Shown: positions 34,646 through 42,126 of the stretch, one piece after another
Position numbering within the stretch: position 1 is the stretch's first letter
How the letters are laid out: each line of letters starts with the position of its first letter
The notes under the pieces: generated by a model
Seen by the model: only the letters and a program-made list of their open reading frames with translations
Told to the model about the DNA's origin: nothing
The model's database searches: none
Source: Collinsella aerofaciens
GTDB taxonomy: Bacteria > Actinomycetota > Coriobacteriia > Coriobacteriales > Coriobacteriaceae
Length of the DNA stretch: 56,053 nucleotides
NCBI RefSeq assembly: GCF_015554145.1
Contig: NZ_JADNHZ010000011.1
Location: 30,779 to 86,831 of the forward strand
Direction of reading: 5' to 3'
Translations under genes and position numbers: made by a program

Positions 34646-34708
34646 GATGCGTCTTGGGGAAACGCATTAACTGACGTTGATTTTAGCACAGGAAAACGGT
34701 GCGCCGTC
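34646..34708 (-). promoter_or_regulatory. Promoter, operator and class B leader hairpin of the EndA-like gene
   Basis: Extended -10 TGCTAAAAT (TAAAAT at 34680-34685), palindromic ACGGTGCGCCGT (34695-34706) over the -35 position, and hairpin 34646-34667 (ATGCGT, loop TTCCCCAAG, ACGCAT). The leader runs about 170 nt to the ATG at 34474. Confidence 0.65.
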
Positions 34709-34755
34709 AGCTTTCGTTGGAGATAACGGTCTGGCGATAATACGTACCTATGAAA

Positions 34756-35151
34756 TCATGGGCCATAAATGCCGTGGCGAGGGTCAATCCTGACAATCCT
34801 AATAGGGTTGTCAAACTCTTTCGCGAGGGCGAAACTTTGGGCGGTGCCTTTGCTCGTACCGTCCCAAAAGGCAATGACGCCGCGCTCGGCAAAGGTCGAG
34901 ATGTAGGCATGCATCTCGCGGTTCCTAACGTAACCTGCTCGTTTCCCATATCGGGACCAATCAGCAGGGAAAATCTGCAACGGGTAGCCATGACTATGGG
35001 CATAGCGCTCGGCCAGCGCATCGGCGCCCGAGCATCCGCCCGAAACAATCTCGATATCGGTCTTGTCGGCGAGAAGGGCATCACACTTCGCCTTGAAAGC
35101 ACCGTAATCGGTATAGCCCCTGCTCCCGACTATCAGGCAATGGAATGTCAT
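34756..35151 (-). CDS. YspA-like SLOG-family protein
   Basis: A 131-residue Rossmann-like protein of the DUF2493/YspA group: LIVGSRGYTDYGAF at the N-terminus, IVSGGCSGADALAERYA with the SGG-x-SGAD ligand loop, and DWSRYGKRAGYVRNREM. SLOG proteins are thought to bind nucleotide-derived ligands. Common on phages and plasmids. Class A promoter. Confidence 0.8.
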   Translation of the reverse strand: MTFHCLIVGSRGYTDYGAFKAKCDALLADKTDIEIVSGGCSGADALAERYAHSHGYPLQIFPADWSRYGKRAGYVRNREMHAYISTFAERGVIAFWDGTSKGTAQSFALAKEFDNPIRIVRIDPRHGIYGP

Positions 35152-35177
35152 TTGGAAACATCCCTCCTTATGGGATT

Positions 35178-35238
35178 GCGGGACGGAAGACGTCCCGCTT
35201 CAGACATATAGTATAGTTAAATACGGGCAGGGAAACAA
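35178..35238 (-). promoter_or_regulatory. Class A promoter and leader hairpin, YspA-like gene
   Basis: -35 TTGTTT (35233-35238), 17-nt spacer, -10 TATACT (35210-35215), hairpin GCGGGACG-TCTTC-CGTCCCGC (35178-35198): stem kept, loop differs. Confidence 0.85.
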
Positions 35239-35261
35239 GATCAGTACGGCAAAAGAACATC

Positions 35262-35290
35262 AAAAAAGGCGATCTCACGACCGCCTTAGA
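35262..35290 (-). terminator. Intrinsic terminator after the 35318 gene
   Basis: AAGGCGGTC-GTGA-GATCGCCTT followed by TTTTT on the minus strand. Confidence 0.85.
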
Positions 35291-35317
35291 AAAACGCCCG
35301 ATCACGCTGCCGACGCA

Positions 35318-35875
35318 CTAAGAGAAATCATACTCACCCTGGGTGATGCTACCTTGCGGGACGTGTATTCGTGTCTCCTGCCTGCTGAAAGACAACTGAT
35401 TGCGCGACCATTCGCCAACTATGGGCAATGCATAGTTTAAACGGACGATTTCATAGCTATTGACCGTCTCGACTCTCGCATCCTCGGCGTCCGCGTCCTC
35501 GTACACTACCACCGTTTTGGCAGGGTAGCATCTTCTCCGATAGCCCCCATCATCTTGCTTCACCATCAGGACGTACTCATCGGTTGAGGTAAGGTATCCG
35601 AAAGAAAGCGCCGTTGCGCCCGATAGGCTAGATTCCGTCTTGAGCGACGCAAGGGAGTGGGTCCCTGCAACCTCAGTTTTCTCCCCAGCCGATTCAATAC
35701 TTGTCGGAACTAGAGCCTGAAACAGAACGCAGATGATCGCACCCACGGCAACGACCGATGCGATATATATGCGGAAACGTCTATCGGATGATTTTGAATC
35801 GGGCGCGAGCAGACTAAGTAAACTGACTGCGCAGACGAGAATCAGTGCAAGAAATACGTATCTAAACCAATTCAT
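35318..35875 (-). CDS. Membrane protein with extracellular domain, 185 residues
   Basis: Two N-terminal helices (FRYVFLALILVCAVSLLSLL and IYIASVVAVGAIICVLFQAL), then a beta-rich domain with Tyr- and Arg-rich sequence (YVLMVKQDDGGYRRRCYP). No family recognised. Its ATG lies inside the last codons of the broken Lar-like frame upstream. Confidence 0.65.
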   Translation of the reverse strand: MNWFRYVFLALILVCAVSLLSLLAPDSKSSDRRFRIYIASVVAVGAIICVLFQALVPTSIESAGEKTEVAGTHSLASLKTESSLSGATALSFGYLTSTDEYVLMVKQDDGGYRRRCYPAKTVVVYEDADAEDARVETVNSYEIVRLNYALPIVGEWSRNQLSFSRQETRIHVPQGSITQGEYDFS

Positions 35876-36128
35876 CCGCGCCCCTATCGCTCGGGGTCCA
35901 TCTTGCGTTCCATTGACGAGTCAACAGAATCCGCGCGGTGTCCTCAGCATCGTCTATCGAGTCGGCAATGCCGTCTGGGCCAATCATGTGCATGTTACAC
36001 TCGCCACAGTTCATTATCATGCGGACGTCGTAGACAGTAACGCCGTCCGTGTCATCTTACATATCTACGTCGTAGCGGCTCGGTTCTATATCAGAGTTGC
36101 CGCAGAAAGGGCATGGGAGTATATCCAA
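35862..36128 (-). pseudogene. Lar-like zinc-ribbon gene broken by an in-frame TAA
   Basis: TTG at 36128 with GAGAGGAG upstream starts a frame reading DILPCPFCGNSDIEPSRY, then TAA (36059-36057), then in the same frame a second Cys pair (MNCGECNMHMIGPDG) and a final DDAEDTARILLTRQWNARW to TAG at 35862. CPFCG, second Cys pair and closing WN-x-R are the layout of Lar-type restriction-alleviation zinc ribbons. Restart at ATG-ATA-ATG (36024-36016) is possible. Either a pseudogene or a sequence error. Confidence 0.6.
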
Positions 36129-36140
36129 GACTTTCTCCTC

Positions 36141-36356
36141 TCAACAGGGTCTGGATTGGGAGACAATCTCCCGCAGACGTTTGGAAACGTCGTTTCCCGT
36201 CCCGCAGATAGACTTGCCCTCCCAGTAGACCACCGACGTTATCGATTCAAGGTATTCGGCAAGGTCGATGAGCTCGGCGGGGTCGACGACAACGGCATCG
36301 CCATACGAGCCGCGAATACGATTCCCATCATCAGTACTCAACATTTTCCAGTCCAT
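36141..36356 (-). CDS. Hypothetical protein, 71 residues
   Basis: Small acidic protein with DAVVVDPAELIDLAEYLES; no family. Overlaps the 3' end of the upstream gene by 26 bases in another frame, suggesting coupling. ATG at 36344 is an alternative start. Confidence 0.5.
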   Translation of the reverse strand: MDWKMLSTDDGNRIRGSYGDAVVVDPAELIDLAEYLESITSVVYWEGKSICGTGNDVSKRLREIVSQSRPC

Positions 36357-36807
36357 CCACTATCTCGACAAGCCGACCATCCTCGTACCTGTAGGCCATA
36401 TATCTGCAGCACCACTCTCGCCAGGCTCGGTAAAACGGTTGGCTATTCTGCGAGTCAGCCCAGCCGCAGAAGCCTATGAAGCCGTCGGAGTTGAAACTCA
36501 CCGCCTCGCGACCGTTCCACTGACCGGGACAGTCGATTTTCAGATATGCCTTAGCAATGCCGCCATCGGGGTTCATCTTGTAGCAGAGGCTATCGTTCTT
36601 GCGCCGAGGAATCGTGTAGCGCGGAGTCTTACCCTTGCGACATGATTCGGCACACTCGAGAGCGATATATCCCTGAAGGGCATCGAGGTCATATGGCTCG
36701 ATGTCCGCATACGTCAATTTGAGGATTTCCCATAAGTAGCGACATTCCTGAGATGTCATGGCAGACGGACTATCCAACATCATGGCTTCAGAACTATCCA
36801 ATATCAT
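36331..36807 (-). CDS. Hypothetical Trp/Cys-rich protein, 158 residues
   Basis: Unknown family. Several Trp and Cys (WNGREAVSFNSDGFIGFCGW, then WREWCCRYM). Starts at ATG 36807 (36759 possible), overlapping the upstream stop by 4 bases (ATGA), in a chain of overlapping genes from 37382 to 35875. Confidence 0.6.
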   Translation of the reverse strand: MILDSSEAMMLDSPSAMTSQECRYLWEILKLTYADIEPYDLDALQGYIALECAESCRKGKTPRYTIPRRKNDSLCYKMNPDGGIAKAYLKIDCPGQWNGREAVSFNSDGFIGFCGWADSQNSQPFYRAWREWCCRYMAYRYEDGRLVEIVDGLENVEY

Positions 36808-37382
36808 TTTCCTACCGTCTTCTCAATCACTCGACCGCAGATGGGGCAGTGGCGGTAGGAATGGGCACCGTACTTCCCCTCATCGTGGCCGCATTTGTCG
36901 CAAATCCATACGCCAACCCGCTCGCGGACGTATCTACATGTCTGCACGTCAATCTTGTCGGCTAAGTCTCTTGCGGCACATTGCTCGACCGCGGGGTATT
37001 CCTCGTTGTAGTACTTCACGTCCAAGCCGAGAGCTTCGGCGAGGTCGCAAAGGTCCAGCAGGCCTCGTCGGTCCAAAGTATCGCCGTCCGATATTTCCTC
37101 GAAGACTGCGTCCGAGACTGCATAGCGGAGGGACATGGCGATATCACTACGAATCTGCCTTTGGAAGCCGGAATCACCTACAGGGCGATCGATATAGTCT
37201 GCAAGCGTGAGCGCGTCGCGCCTCTCAAAAAGGAGTTCCCCTTCGGCATTGTGGCATTCAATGCCCAGCTTAGACAGTGCAGCGGCGACATTGACGTATT
37301 CACTGACAGGCTTGGGACCTGCAAGGGCAAGGGAACGGAGCGCACCGGCCATCTCGCGGTTCACGTTGATTAGGTTATCCAT
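36804..37382 (-). CDS. Protein with C-terminal zinc ribbon, 192 residues
   Basis: Helical body, then a two-knuckle zinc ribbon at the C-terminus: WICDKCGHDEGK ... RHCPICGRVIE. No family assigned. Such ribbons recur in the neighbouring genes at 37403, 39466 and 40420. Start of an overlapping gene chain. Confidence 0.65.
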   Translation of the reverse strand: MDNLINVNREMAGALRSLALAGPKPVSEYVNVAAALSKLGIECHNAEGELLFERRDALTLADYIDRPVGDSGFQRQIRSDIAMSLRYAVSDAVFEEISDGDTLDRRGLLDLCDLAEALGLDVKYYNEEYPAVEQCAARDLADKIDVQTCRYVRERVGVWICDKCGHDEGKYGAHSYRHCPICGRVIEKTVGK

Positions 37383-37402
37383 ATGGGGTCTCGATTCTAT
37401 TT

Positions 37403-37840
37403 TCAGTCTTGACGGGCTTTAGTGCCGTCCGGAATTACCTGAAAAAGCGTCCCTTTGGGGGCCACGACCTTGCGTCCGCAGTAGGGGCAGCTCTTTATGA
37501 GTTCGACCCTCCATCCGTTCTTGCAACTATCATCGGGCAGGCGAACCTTGCCGAGCGGGCCGTCCGCCCCGCAAGCGGAGCACGTGAAGTGTCCGGTCTG
37601 CGGCCCGTTGAGGTTCTCGCAGGTGCCGGGGTCAATCAGGTTCGCAAGCATGCCCAGCGTATCCTCATCGGTAAAGGGCATCTCGTCGGCGACCGTCTCC
37701 TCAATGATGCCGCCGATTGCAGCGGGAAAGATGGGTATACCCGCCGCGAAATGACAGTGCGAGTTGTGGCGGAGCCTTGCGGCGAAGTGGATTCGAGTGT
37801 CTAAATCGGGCAAATGCGCGGGCGATTCGTAGATATTCAT
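37403..37840 (-). CDS. Protein with C-terminal zinc ribbon, 145 residues
   Basis: ATG 37840 (MNIYESPAH) is chosen because the longer frame runs through the class B hairpin. The zinc ribbon is FTCSACGADGPLG ... KSCPYCGRKVV. N-terminal part unknown. Behind a class B leader. Confidence 0.65.
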   Translation of the reverse strand: MNIYESPAHLPDLDTRIHFAARLRHNSHCHFAAGIPIFPAAIGGIIEETVADEMPFTDEDTLGMLANLIDPGTCENLNGPQTGHFTCSACGADGPLGKVRLPDDSCKNGWRVELIKSCPYCGRKVVAPKGTLFQVIPDGTKARQD

Positions 37841-37862
37841 TTCGACTACATCCTGTCCATTG

Positions 37863-37901
37863 GAACGCTTGGGGAACGTTCGCATTAACTATAGTATTAT
37901 A
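37863..37901 (-). promoter_or_regulatory. -10 box and class B leader hairpin, 37840 gene
   Basis: TATAAT (37896-37901) and hairpin GAACG, loop TTCCCCAAG, CGTTC (37863-37881). No convincing -35. Confidence 0.6.
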
Positions 37902-37964
37902 GCTAAATATCTGCACGAAAGTCGGCAGAGCGTAAATCTTTCAGATTTACGCGGTGAAACGAAA

Positions 37965-38969
37965 CTATAAAGCCGAGGGGTCGCTACCTCGCGGCTGGAA
38001 CTCGGATGCCCACCACGGCTTATCGTTCGTGCTGTTGTTGGGATGAAGAAAAGAGCGATAGACCTCAAGCTCCCACTGCCTGCGATCCGACTTCGCCACC
38101 GCATCAAGAATCAGACCGGTGGCAAGCGCCAGGGCGCAGAGAAACATCAAAGCCGCGGCGAGAATCGCAGTCGGGAAACGCAGCACAATGCCGGTAGCGA
38201 CGAACTCATGAATGACAGGGAGACCCAGCGCCATTCCAACAATGAAAAACAACAGCGCGACCAGGGAAAAGAACCTCAGGGGTCGGTAGTCCTTGAAAAG
38301 TGTGCCGACCATTGCGACGACCTTAATGCCGTCGGACAGGGTATTCAGCTTCGACTCCGATCCCTCGGGTCGGTCCCGATAGTCAATCGGAATACTTTGA
38401 ATGCGCCAACGGCGGTCAACGGCGTGTATGGATAGCTCGGTCTCAATCTGGAAGCCGCCTGAAAGAACGGGGAACGTCTTGACGAAGGGCTTGGACATGG
38501 CACGGAAACCCGTCATGACGTCGGCGTATTCGTAGCCGTAAATCCACTTGATCATGGCACGAACCAAATCGTTGCCAAAGCCATGGAACGCACGCCTATT
38601 CTCCTTGGCGTACGTCCCGTTAGACAGCCTGTCCCCGACCACCATATCGGCTCGTCCGCTTAGAATCGGTTCGCAAAGGGCTCTCGCTGCTTGAGCAGGG
38701 TAGGTATCATCGCCGTCCACCATGAGGTAGCAGGCGGCATCGATATCGCGGAACATCTGCCGGCAGACGTTCCCCTTGCCGCGGCGAGGCTCGAATCGGA
38801 CGGTCGCGCCGTGCCTCATCGCGATCGCAGCCGTTGCATCAGTCGAATCGTTGTCGTAGACGTAGACAGTCGAGGCTGGCAGCTCGCGTTTGAAATCTTC
38901 GACCACCTTGCCGATGGTCAGCGCCTCGTTATAGCAGGGAATGATGACTGCAATCTCGTCTTGATCCAC
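37965..38969 (-). CDS. GT2 glycosyltransferase with two C-terminal membrane helices
   Basis: A 334-residue enzyme of the DPM1/undecaprenyl-phosphate glycosyltransferase type. VIIPCYNEALTIGKVV and VYVYDNDSTDATA at the N-terminus, DGDDTYPAQAARAL with the metal-binding DxD, GDRLSNGTY, and FQIETELSIHAVD. Two membrane segments near 235-300. Transfers a sugar from NDP-sugar to a lipid carrier on the inner leaflet. GTG at 38969 has GGGAAG eight bases upstream; an earlier in-frame ATG would overlap the gene before it. Could glycosylate pilins or adhesins of the element (inference). Confidence 0.85.
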   Translation of the reverse strand: MDQDEIAVIIPCYNEALTIGKVVEDFKRELPASTVYVYDNDSTDATAAIAMRHGATVRFEPRRGKGNVCRQMFRDIDAACYLMVDGDDTYPAQAARALCEPILSGRADMVVGDRLSNGTYAKENRRAFHGFGNDLVRAMIKWIYGYEYADVMTGFRAMSKPFVKTFPVLSGGFQIETELSIHAVDRRWRIQSIPIDYRDRPEGSESKLNTLSDGIKVVAMVGTLFKDYRPLRFFSLVALLFFIVGMALGLPVIHEFVATGIVLRFPTAILAAALMFLCALALATGLILDAVAKSDRRQWELEVYRSFLHPNNSTNDKPWWASEFQPRGSDPSAL

Positions 38970-38982
38970 CCAGAACACTTCC

Positions 38983-39213
38983 CTATTTGATATCGAGATA
39001 GACACACGGAGAACTCCATGCGCCGCCCGCGCGAGTTGCGATGTCAATATAGCTGCGCTTTGAGCGGATAACCTCAGCCTCGGCTATATCGAGCGGCAGG
39101 CGAAATAAATCCTCGTGGTCGATATAGGCCGAGCACCTCACCCGTCCGCCAGCACGGATAATCACGAGTTCGTACACCCTGGTCTCATGTCGGCAGTATT
39201 CGATAACGGTCAT
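38983..39213 (-). CDS. Small ORFan, tandem copy B
   Basis: A 76-residue protein, about half identical to the preceding gene (MTVI-x-YCR, LVIIRA, AYI-x-H, CVYLDIK end). A tandem duplication with both ends conserved. Function unknown; ends 13 bases before the GT2 start. Confidence 0.65.
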   Translation of the reverse strand: MTVIEYCRHETRVYELVIIRAGGRVRCSAYIDHEDLFRLPLDIAEAEVIRSKRSYIDIATRAGGAWSSPCVYLDIK

Positions 39214-39234
39214 AATCAGCCTCCTTTAACTTCC

Positions 39235-39465
39235 CTATTTGATATCGAGATAGATGCATGGGGCATCCTCTAAGCCGCCTAACCGGTTCGCGATGCGAAT
39301 CCAGCCGCGCTCTGCGCCGACAACCTCGGCATTGGCTATATCGGGCGGCAGACGTAATAAATTCTTGTGTTCGATATAGGCCGAGCACTCCACCCATCCG
39401 TTAGCTCGGATAATCACGAGATCGCGCCACTTGGCCTCTTCGCGGCAATACTGGATAACGGTCAT
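39235..39465 (-). CDS. Small ORFan, tandem copy A
   Basis: A 76-residue paralogue of the next gene, sharing MTVI-x-YC, DLVIIRA, CSAYIEHKNLLRLPPDIA and the terminal YLDIK. Starts right after the stop of the nuclease-like gene, so it belongs to the same unit. Confidence 0.65.
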   Translation of the reverse strand: MTVIQYCREEAKWRDLVIIRANGWVECSAYIEHKNLLRLPPDIANAEVVGAERGWIRIANRLGGLEDAPCIYLDIK

Positions 39466-40179
39466 TTAACTAACCTTCCGAAAATTTCGCCCGCAAATCG
39501 GGCAATAGTTGATGGGAATCCATGCACGGTCGATATCGTTGTCGTGGGACATCGTCAAATGCGCCCCATGCGGGTCACTGACATCGAGCGTGAGCCCTAT
39601 CCCGTCAATCAGGTCCATGTCCCCGCTGACGGTATCGATATCGCCCAAGGGCTTGGGATTGTATGGGGAGCACCACGGGCAATATGAGCCGAAGACACCG
39701 CGTGAGGTCCGCCAAGTGTTGTAGCTGTGGTTCACCATCCGATACAGGAGCTCGGAGGCGGGTGCGGTGCGAAAGCTCCCTGCGCCGATGCTGAGATCGA
39801 ATTTCTTTCGCAGCCGACCCCCAGCGTCTGGACAGAATACCGCTGCGCCATTGGGGAGTCCCATCGTCTGGTAGAGTGATTCGGCGAGACTCTGCGGACA
39901 GACAAGCCAGTTTGCATCGCCCCGGAACGTCAGGCCGTGTCCGCTCTTGAAATCGGCCATGCATGATTTGACTTCAACGAAGACGAACTCACCCCGCTCT
40001 ATGGAAGATGGGGTCGGCGATGAGCGTCCGGGACTGAAACTTTCAGGCTTGAAAGCGACGAAATCAACGCGGTGGTCATCGTCCACCCAGACCTCGGACG
40101 CCACCAGCGGGTACTCACGGCGCAGGCGGGCCAATACGCGCTCGGACAGACAGCTCGTGATGTTATCGCGTTGTCTCAT
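39466..40179 (-). CDS. PD-(D/E)xK nuclease-like protein with zinc ribbon
   Basis: A 237-residue protein. HRVDFVAFKP ... EFVFVEVKSCMADFKSGHGL gives the D-x(n)-E-x-K core of the PD-(D/E)xK fold, close to MmcB-type DNA-repair proteins. The C-terminal part holds SYCPWCSPYNP and INYCPICGRNF, a zinc ribbon. Possible role in DNA repair or anti-restriction on incoming DNA. ATG at 40179. Confidence 0.65.
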   Translation of the reverse strand: MRQRDNITSCLSERVLARLRREYPLVASEVWVDDDHRVDFVAFKPESFSPGRSSPTPSSIERGEFVFVEVKSCMADFKSGHGLTFRGDANWLVCPQSLAESLYQTMGLPNGAAVFCPDAGGRLRKKFDLSIGAGSFRTAPASELLYRMVNHSYNTWRTSRGVFGSYCPWCSPYNPKPLGDIDTVSGDMDLIDGIGLTLDVSDPHGAHLTMSHDNDIDRAWIPINYCPICGRNFRKVS

Positions 40180-40198
40180 TCCATGCCTCCCAATCCGT

Positions 40199-40321
40199 TT
40201 AAAAACCGGCGGGGCCGGTATAACGCGTATTCCAGGTTTTCAGGGCGGCAATACAGGCGTTGTACTCGTCCTCGCCCTCGATGCGGGGGAAGATATCGGT
40301 CGGACTTGAATTGGGTTCCAT
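40199..40321 (-). CDS. Possible small protein, 40 residues
   Basis: ATG 40321 (MEPNSSPTDIFPRIEGEDEY) to 40199. The start is plausible but the ribosome site is weak; function unknown. Longer frames upstream look non-coding. Confidence 0.35.
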   Translation of the reverse strand: MEPNSSPTDIFPRIEGEDEYNACIAALKTWNTRYTGPAGF

Positions 40322-40419
40322 TTTGATATCGCTTTCTATAGGGGAACGGCTATCAACTTGCGCCCCAACGCATGCCGTCTCAGTGGGTGGAGCGGCGCGG
40401 TAGGATCGGCTGCGTGCGA

Positions 40420-40734
40420 TTAGATGCTGAAAACGGCTCCGCAGCCCAAGCAGTATGCGGCGAAGCGGGTGTGATATGGGATGCCGGTACCGCAATTCGA
40501 GCAGGAGGAATGCCCGTTTTTCGACACGATGGTCGCCGTCGGGCGGGCGATATATGCCGAAAGAAGCTCATAGCAGCTGCGCTGGCTCATGGGGTCGAAA
40601 TCGTTATCGCAGGTCTCCTGCAGGATGTCCTCAAGGGGACGAGGAGCGGAGTTCGATTCGGATTCCTCTTTGAGGACCTCTGCGAGTTCAAATCGGTCGC
40701 TATCGGAAATATCGACAGCAGTCAGCTGACTCAT
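40420..40734 (-). CDS. Protein with C-terminal zinc ribbon, 104 residues
   Basis: Acidic N-terminal half (SDRFELAEVLKEESES) and a C-terminal ribbon SSCSNCGTGIPYH ... YCLGCGAVF. One of four short zinc-ribbon proteins within 4 kb. The 280 bases upstream (40740-41019) show no gene that I can support. Confidence 0.6.
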   Translation of the reverse strand: MSQLTAVDISDSDRFELAEVLKEESESNSAPRPLEDILQETCDNDFDPMSQRSCYELLSAYIARPTATIVSKNGHSSCSNCGTGIPYHTRFAAYCLGCGAVFSI

Positions 40735-41019
40735 ATCGGATCACCAATCTTTTAATAGGGGTAGGGAAATTCGCCGGTATGCCCGGCGCGGTGGACTCTA
40801 TGGCGTGTCGAAGACCATTGTCTGTAGGGAGGGTGAAAAGGGGGTGTGGGGAGTAATGGAATTCAACAGAGTCCGCCGCGCCGAGCATGCCGGCAGCTAT
40901 ATGACGAGGGGGCTGCGGCGCCGTCTTCCACTCAGGCACGTATCACATAAAGGAAGGAAAGGAGTCAAACAAATGGGGTGTCGGGAAAGCGTGAAACCCG
41001 ATCCGTGAAATAGAATCGA

Positions 41020-41142
41020 TCAAATACGAGGGAGACGACGCCGCAGCCCCTTCGCCAGCCAAGGACAAAGGAGTAGGGCCATGGCGACGGCATAGCCTGA
41101 TATGACCGCCGCGAAATAAAGAAATGTCGCAAGCAGGGACAT
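41020..41142 (-). CDS. Single-helix membrane microprotein, 40 residues
   Basis: ATG 41142, three bases after the mIHF stop; one membrane helix (LATFLYFAAVISGYAVAMAL), then a basic tail (LAKGLRRRLPRI). Too short for most gene callers. The position suggests translational coupling with mIHF. Confidence 0.45.
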   Translation of the reverse strand: MSLLATFLYFAAVISGYAVAMALLLCPWLAKGLRRRLPRI

Positions 41143-41145
41143 GTC

Positions 41146-41472
41146 CTAGCCCTTGGACGCGGGGAGATGCTCGATGATGTAATCACGCTGTCGGCAACCG
41201 AGACCCTTGACTCGGCGATTCGGGGAGATGCCGGCTTGAGCCATGAGCTGGGTGGCCTTCATCTTGCCGATACCGGGGACGGCGATCAGCAGGCGAACCA
41301 CGGGAATACGCCAGTATCTGGGATCAGCGGAAGCCTGCTCGAAGGTGACGGAACCCTGGCGAACCAAGTCAAGCAAGGCTTTGCGTTCCTTTCGGACGGC
41401 TGTAGCCTTCTCAAGGTTCGCGCGGCGCTGTTCATCGGTCAGAACGGGCAGCTTGTTTGCAGAATCGGACAT
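41146..41472 (-). CDS. mihF: Integration host factor, actinobacterial type (mIHF)
   Basis: A 108-residue protein. LTDEQRRANLEKATAVRKER then the helix-two-turn-helix region VRLLIAVPGIGKMKATQLMA and RVKGLGCRQRDYIIEHL match mIHF of Actinobacteria. It bends DNA and is needed for integration of several actinobacterial phages. An element copy may assist recombination, replication or nucleoid cloaking. Between the partition genes and the membrane microprotein. Confidence 0.85.
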   Translation of the reverse strand: MSDSANKLPVLTDEQRRANLEKATAVRKERKALLDLVRQGSVTFEQASADPRYWRIPVVRLLIAVPGIGKMKATQLMAQAGISPNRRVKGLGCRQRDYIIEHLPASKG

Positions 41473-41476
41473 AGGG

Positions 41477-41761
41477 TCACTCGCTTTCGAATAAATCTTG
41501 GTATTGCTCGGGCGTCAACTCGCAGATGAACGCCTTGATTTCGGCGCGGTTCTTGCGAGAGACGGTGATAAAGGCATAACGGGGAGTCTCAGGGTCATCG
41601 GGATTGGAGGCGGTCGCTACCGCGAGCAGCTGACCTGCGTGCCGCAGGGTCTTGGCGAGCGTCTTCATCCCCTTCGGAATGAGAACGTCTTTGGGCTCCA
41701 AGACCCGCTCGACCTGCCAATCCTGATGCGAGGTTCCGGTAATATCCTCAATCTCGTCCAT
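41477..41761 (-). CDS. Hypothetical protein of the par operon, 94 residues
   Basis: Soluble acidic protein (LIPKGMKTLAKTLRHAGQLL, then LTPEQYQDLFESE). Starts directly after the RHH gene, so it is transcribed with parA. Family not recognised. Confidence 0.55.
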   Translation of the reverse strand: MDEIEDITGTSHQDWQVERVLEPKDVLIPKGMKTLAKTLRHAGQLLAVATASNPDDPETPRYAFITVSRKNRAEIKAFICELTPEQYQDLFESE

Positions 41762-42124
41762 TTAAATCCCTTCCCTATCGAGTTCATCGAGTGCTTGGAT
41801 GACGATATCGGTCGCTATCGCCCAAAGATCGCGCATGCGGATGTGGTGGGTGACGGCTGCGACCTTCATGCGGTCTACCGCCTTGGAATCAATCTTGAAG
41901 GAGACCTGCGTCTGGCGTGGGAAATCCCCCGCCGCATACTCCTTGGAGTAGGCCGCCTTGATTGCAGCCGCCATCCCCTTCACGCATTCATCGCCAAAGG
42001 GATAGGGGCCTGTCGATTTGGCAGTTTCCGCAGAGCGTACGGACGGACTCCCCGAACGCCGGCTCAGCATGGCACGCTTCGCGTCGGCCGTGAGGTCCAT
42101 GCGGTTCTTCGATGGCGCGCCCAT
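41762..42124 (-). CDS. RHH centromere-binding protein (ParB functional analogue)
   Basis: A 120-residue protein. The C-terminal half RQTQVSFKIDSKAVDRMKVA then MRDLWAIATDIVIQALDE fits a ribbon-helix-helix fold; the N-terminus is basic and unstructured. Small RHH proteins directly downstream of ParA act as centromere-binding partners in type Ib-like partition systems. Two bases separate it from the parA stop. Confidence 0.7.
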   Translation of the reverse strand: MGAPSKNRMDLTADAKRAMLSRRSGSPSVRSAETAKSTGPYPFGDECVKGMAAAIKAAYSKEYAAGDFPRQTQVSFKIDSKAVDRMKVAAVTHHIRMRDLWAIATDIVIQALDELDREGI

Positions 42125-42126
42125 GG

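Noticed and set aside
40805-41008. 67-codon plus-strand ORF
   Set aside because: Weak start, no family, and overlaps the minus-strand microprotein region.
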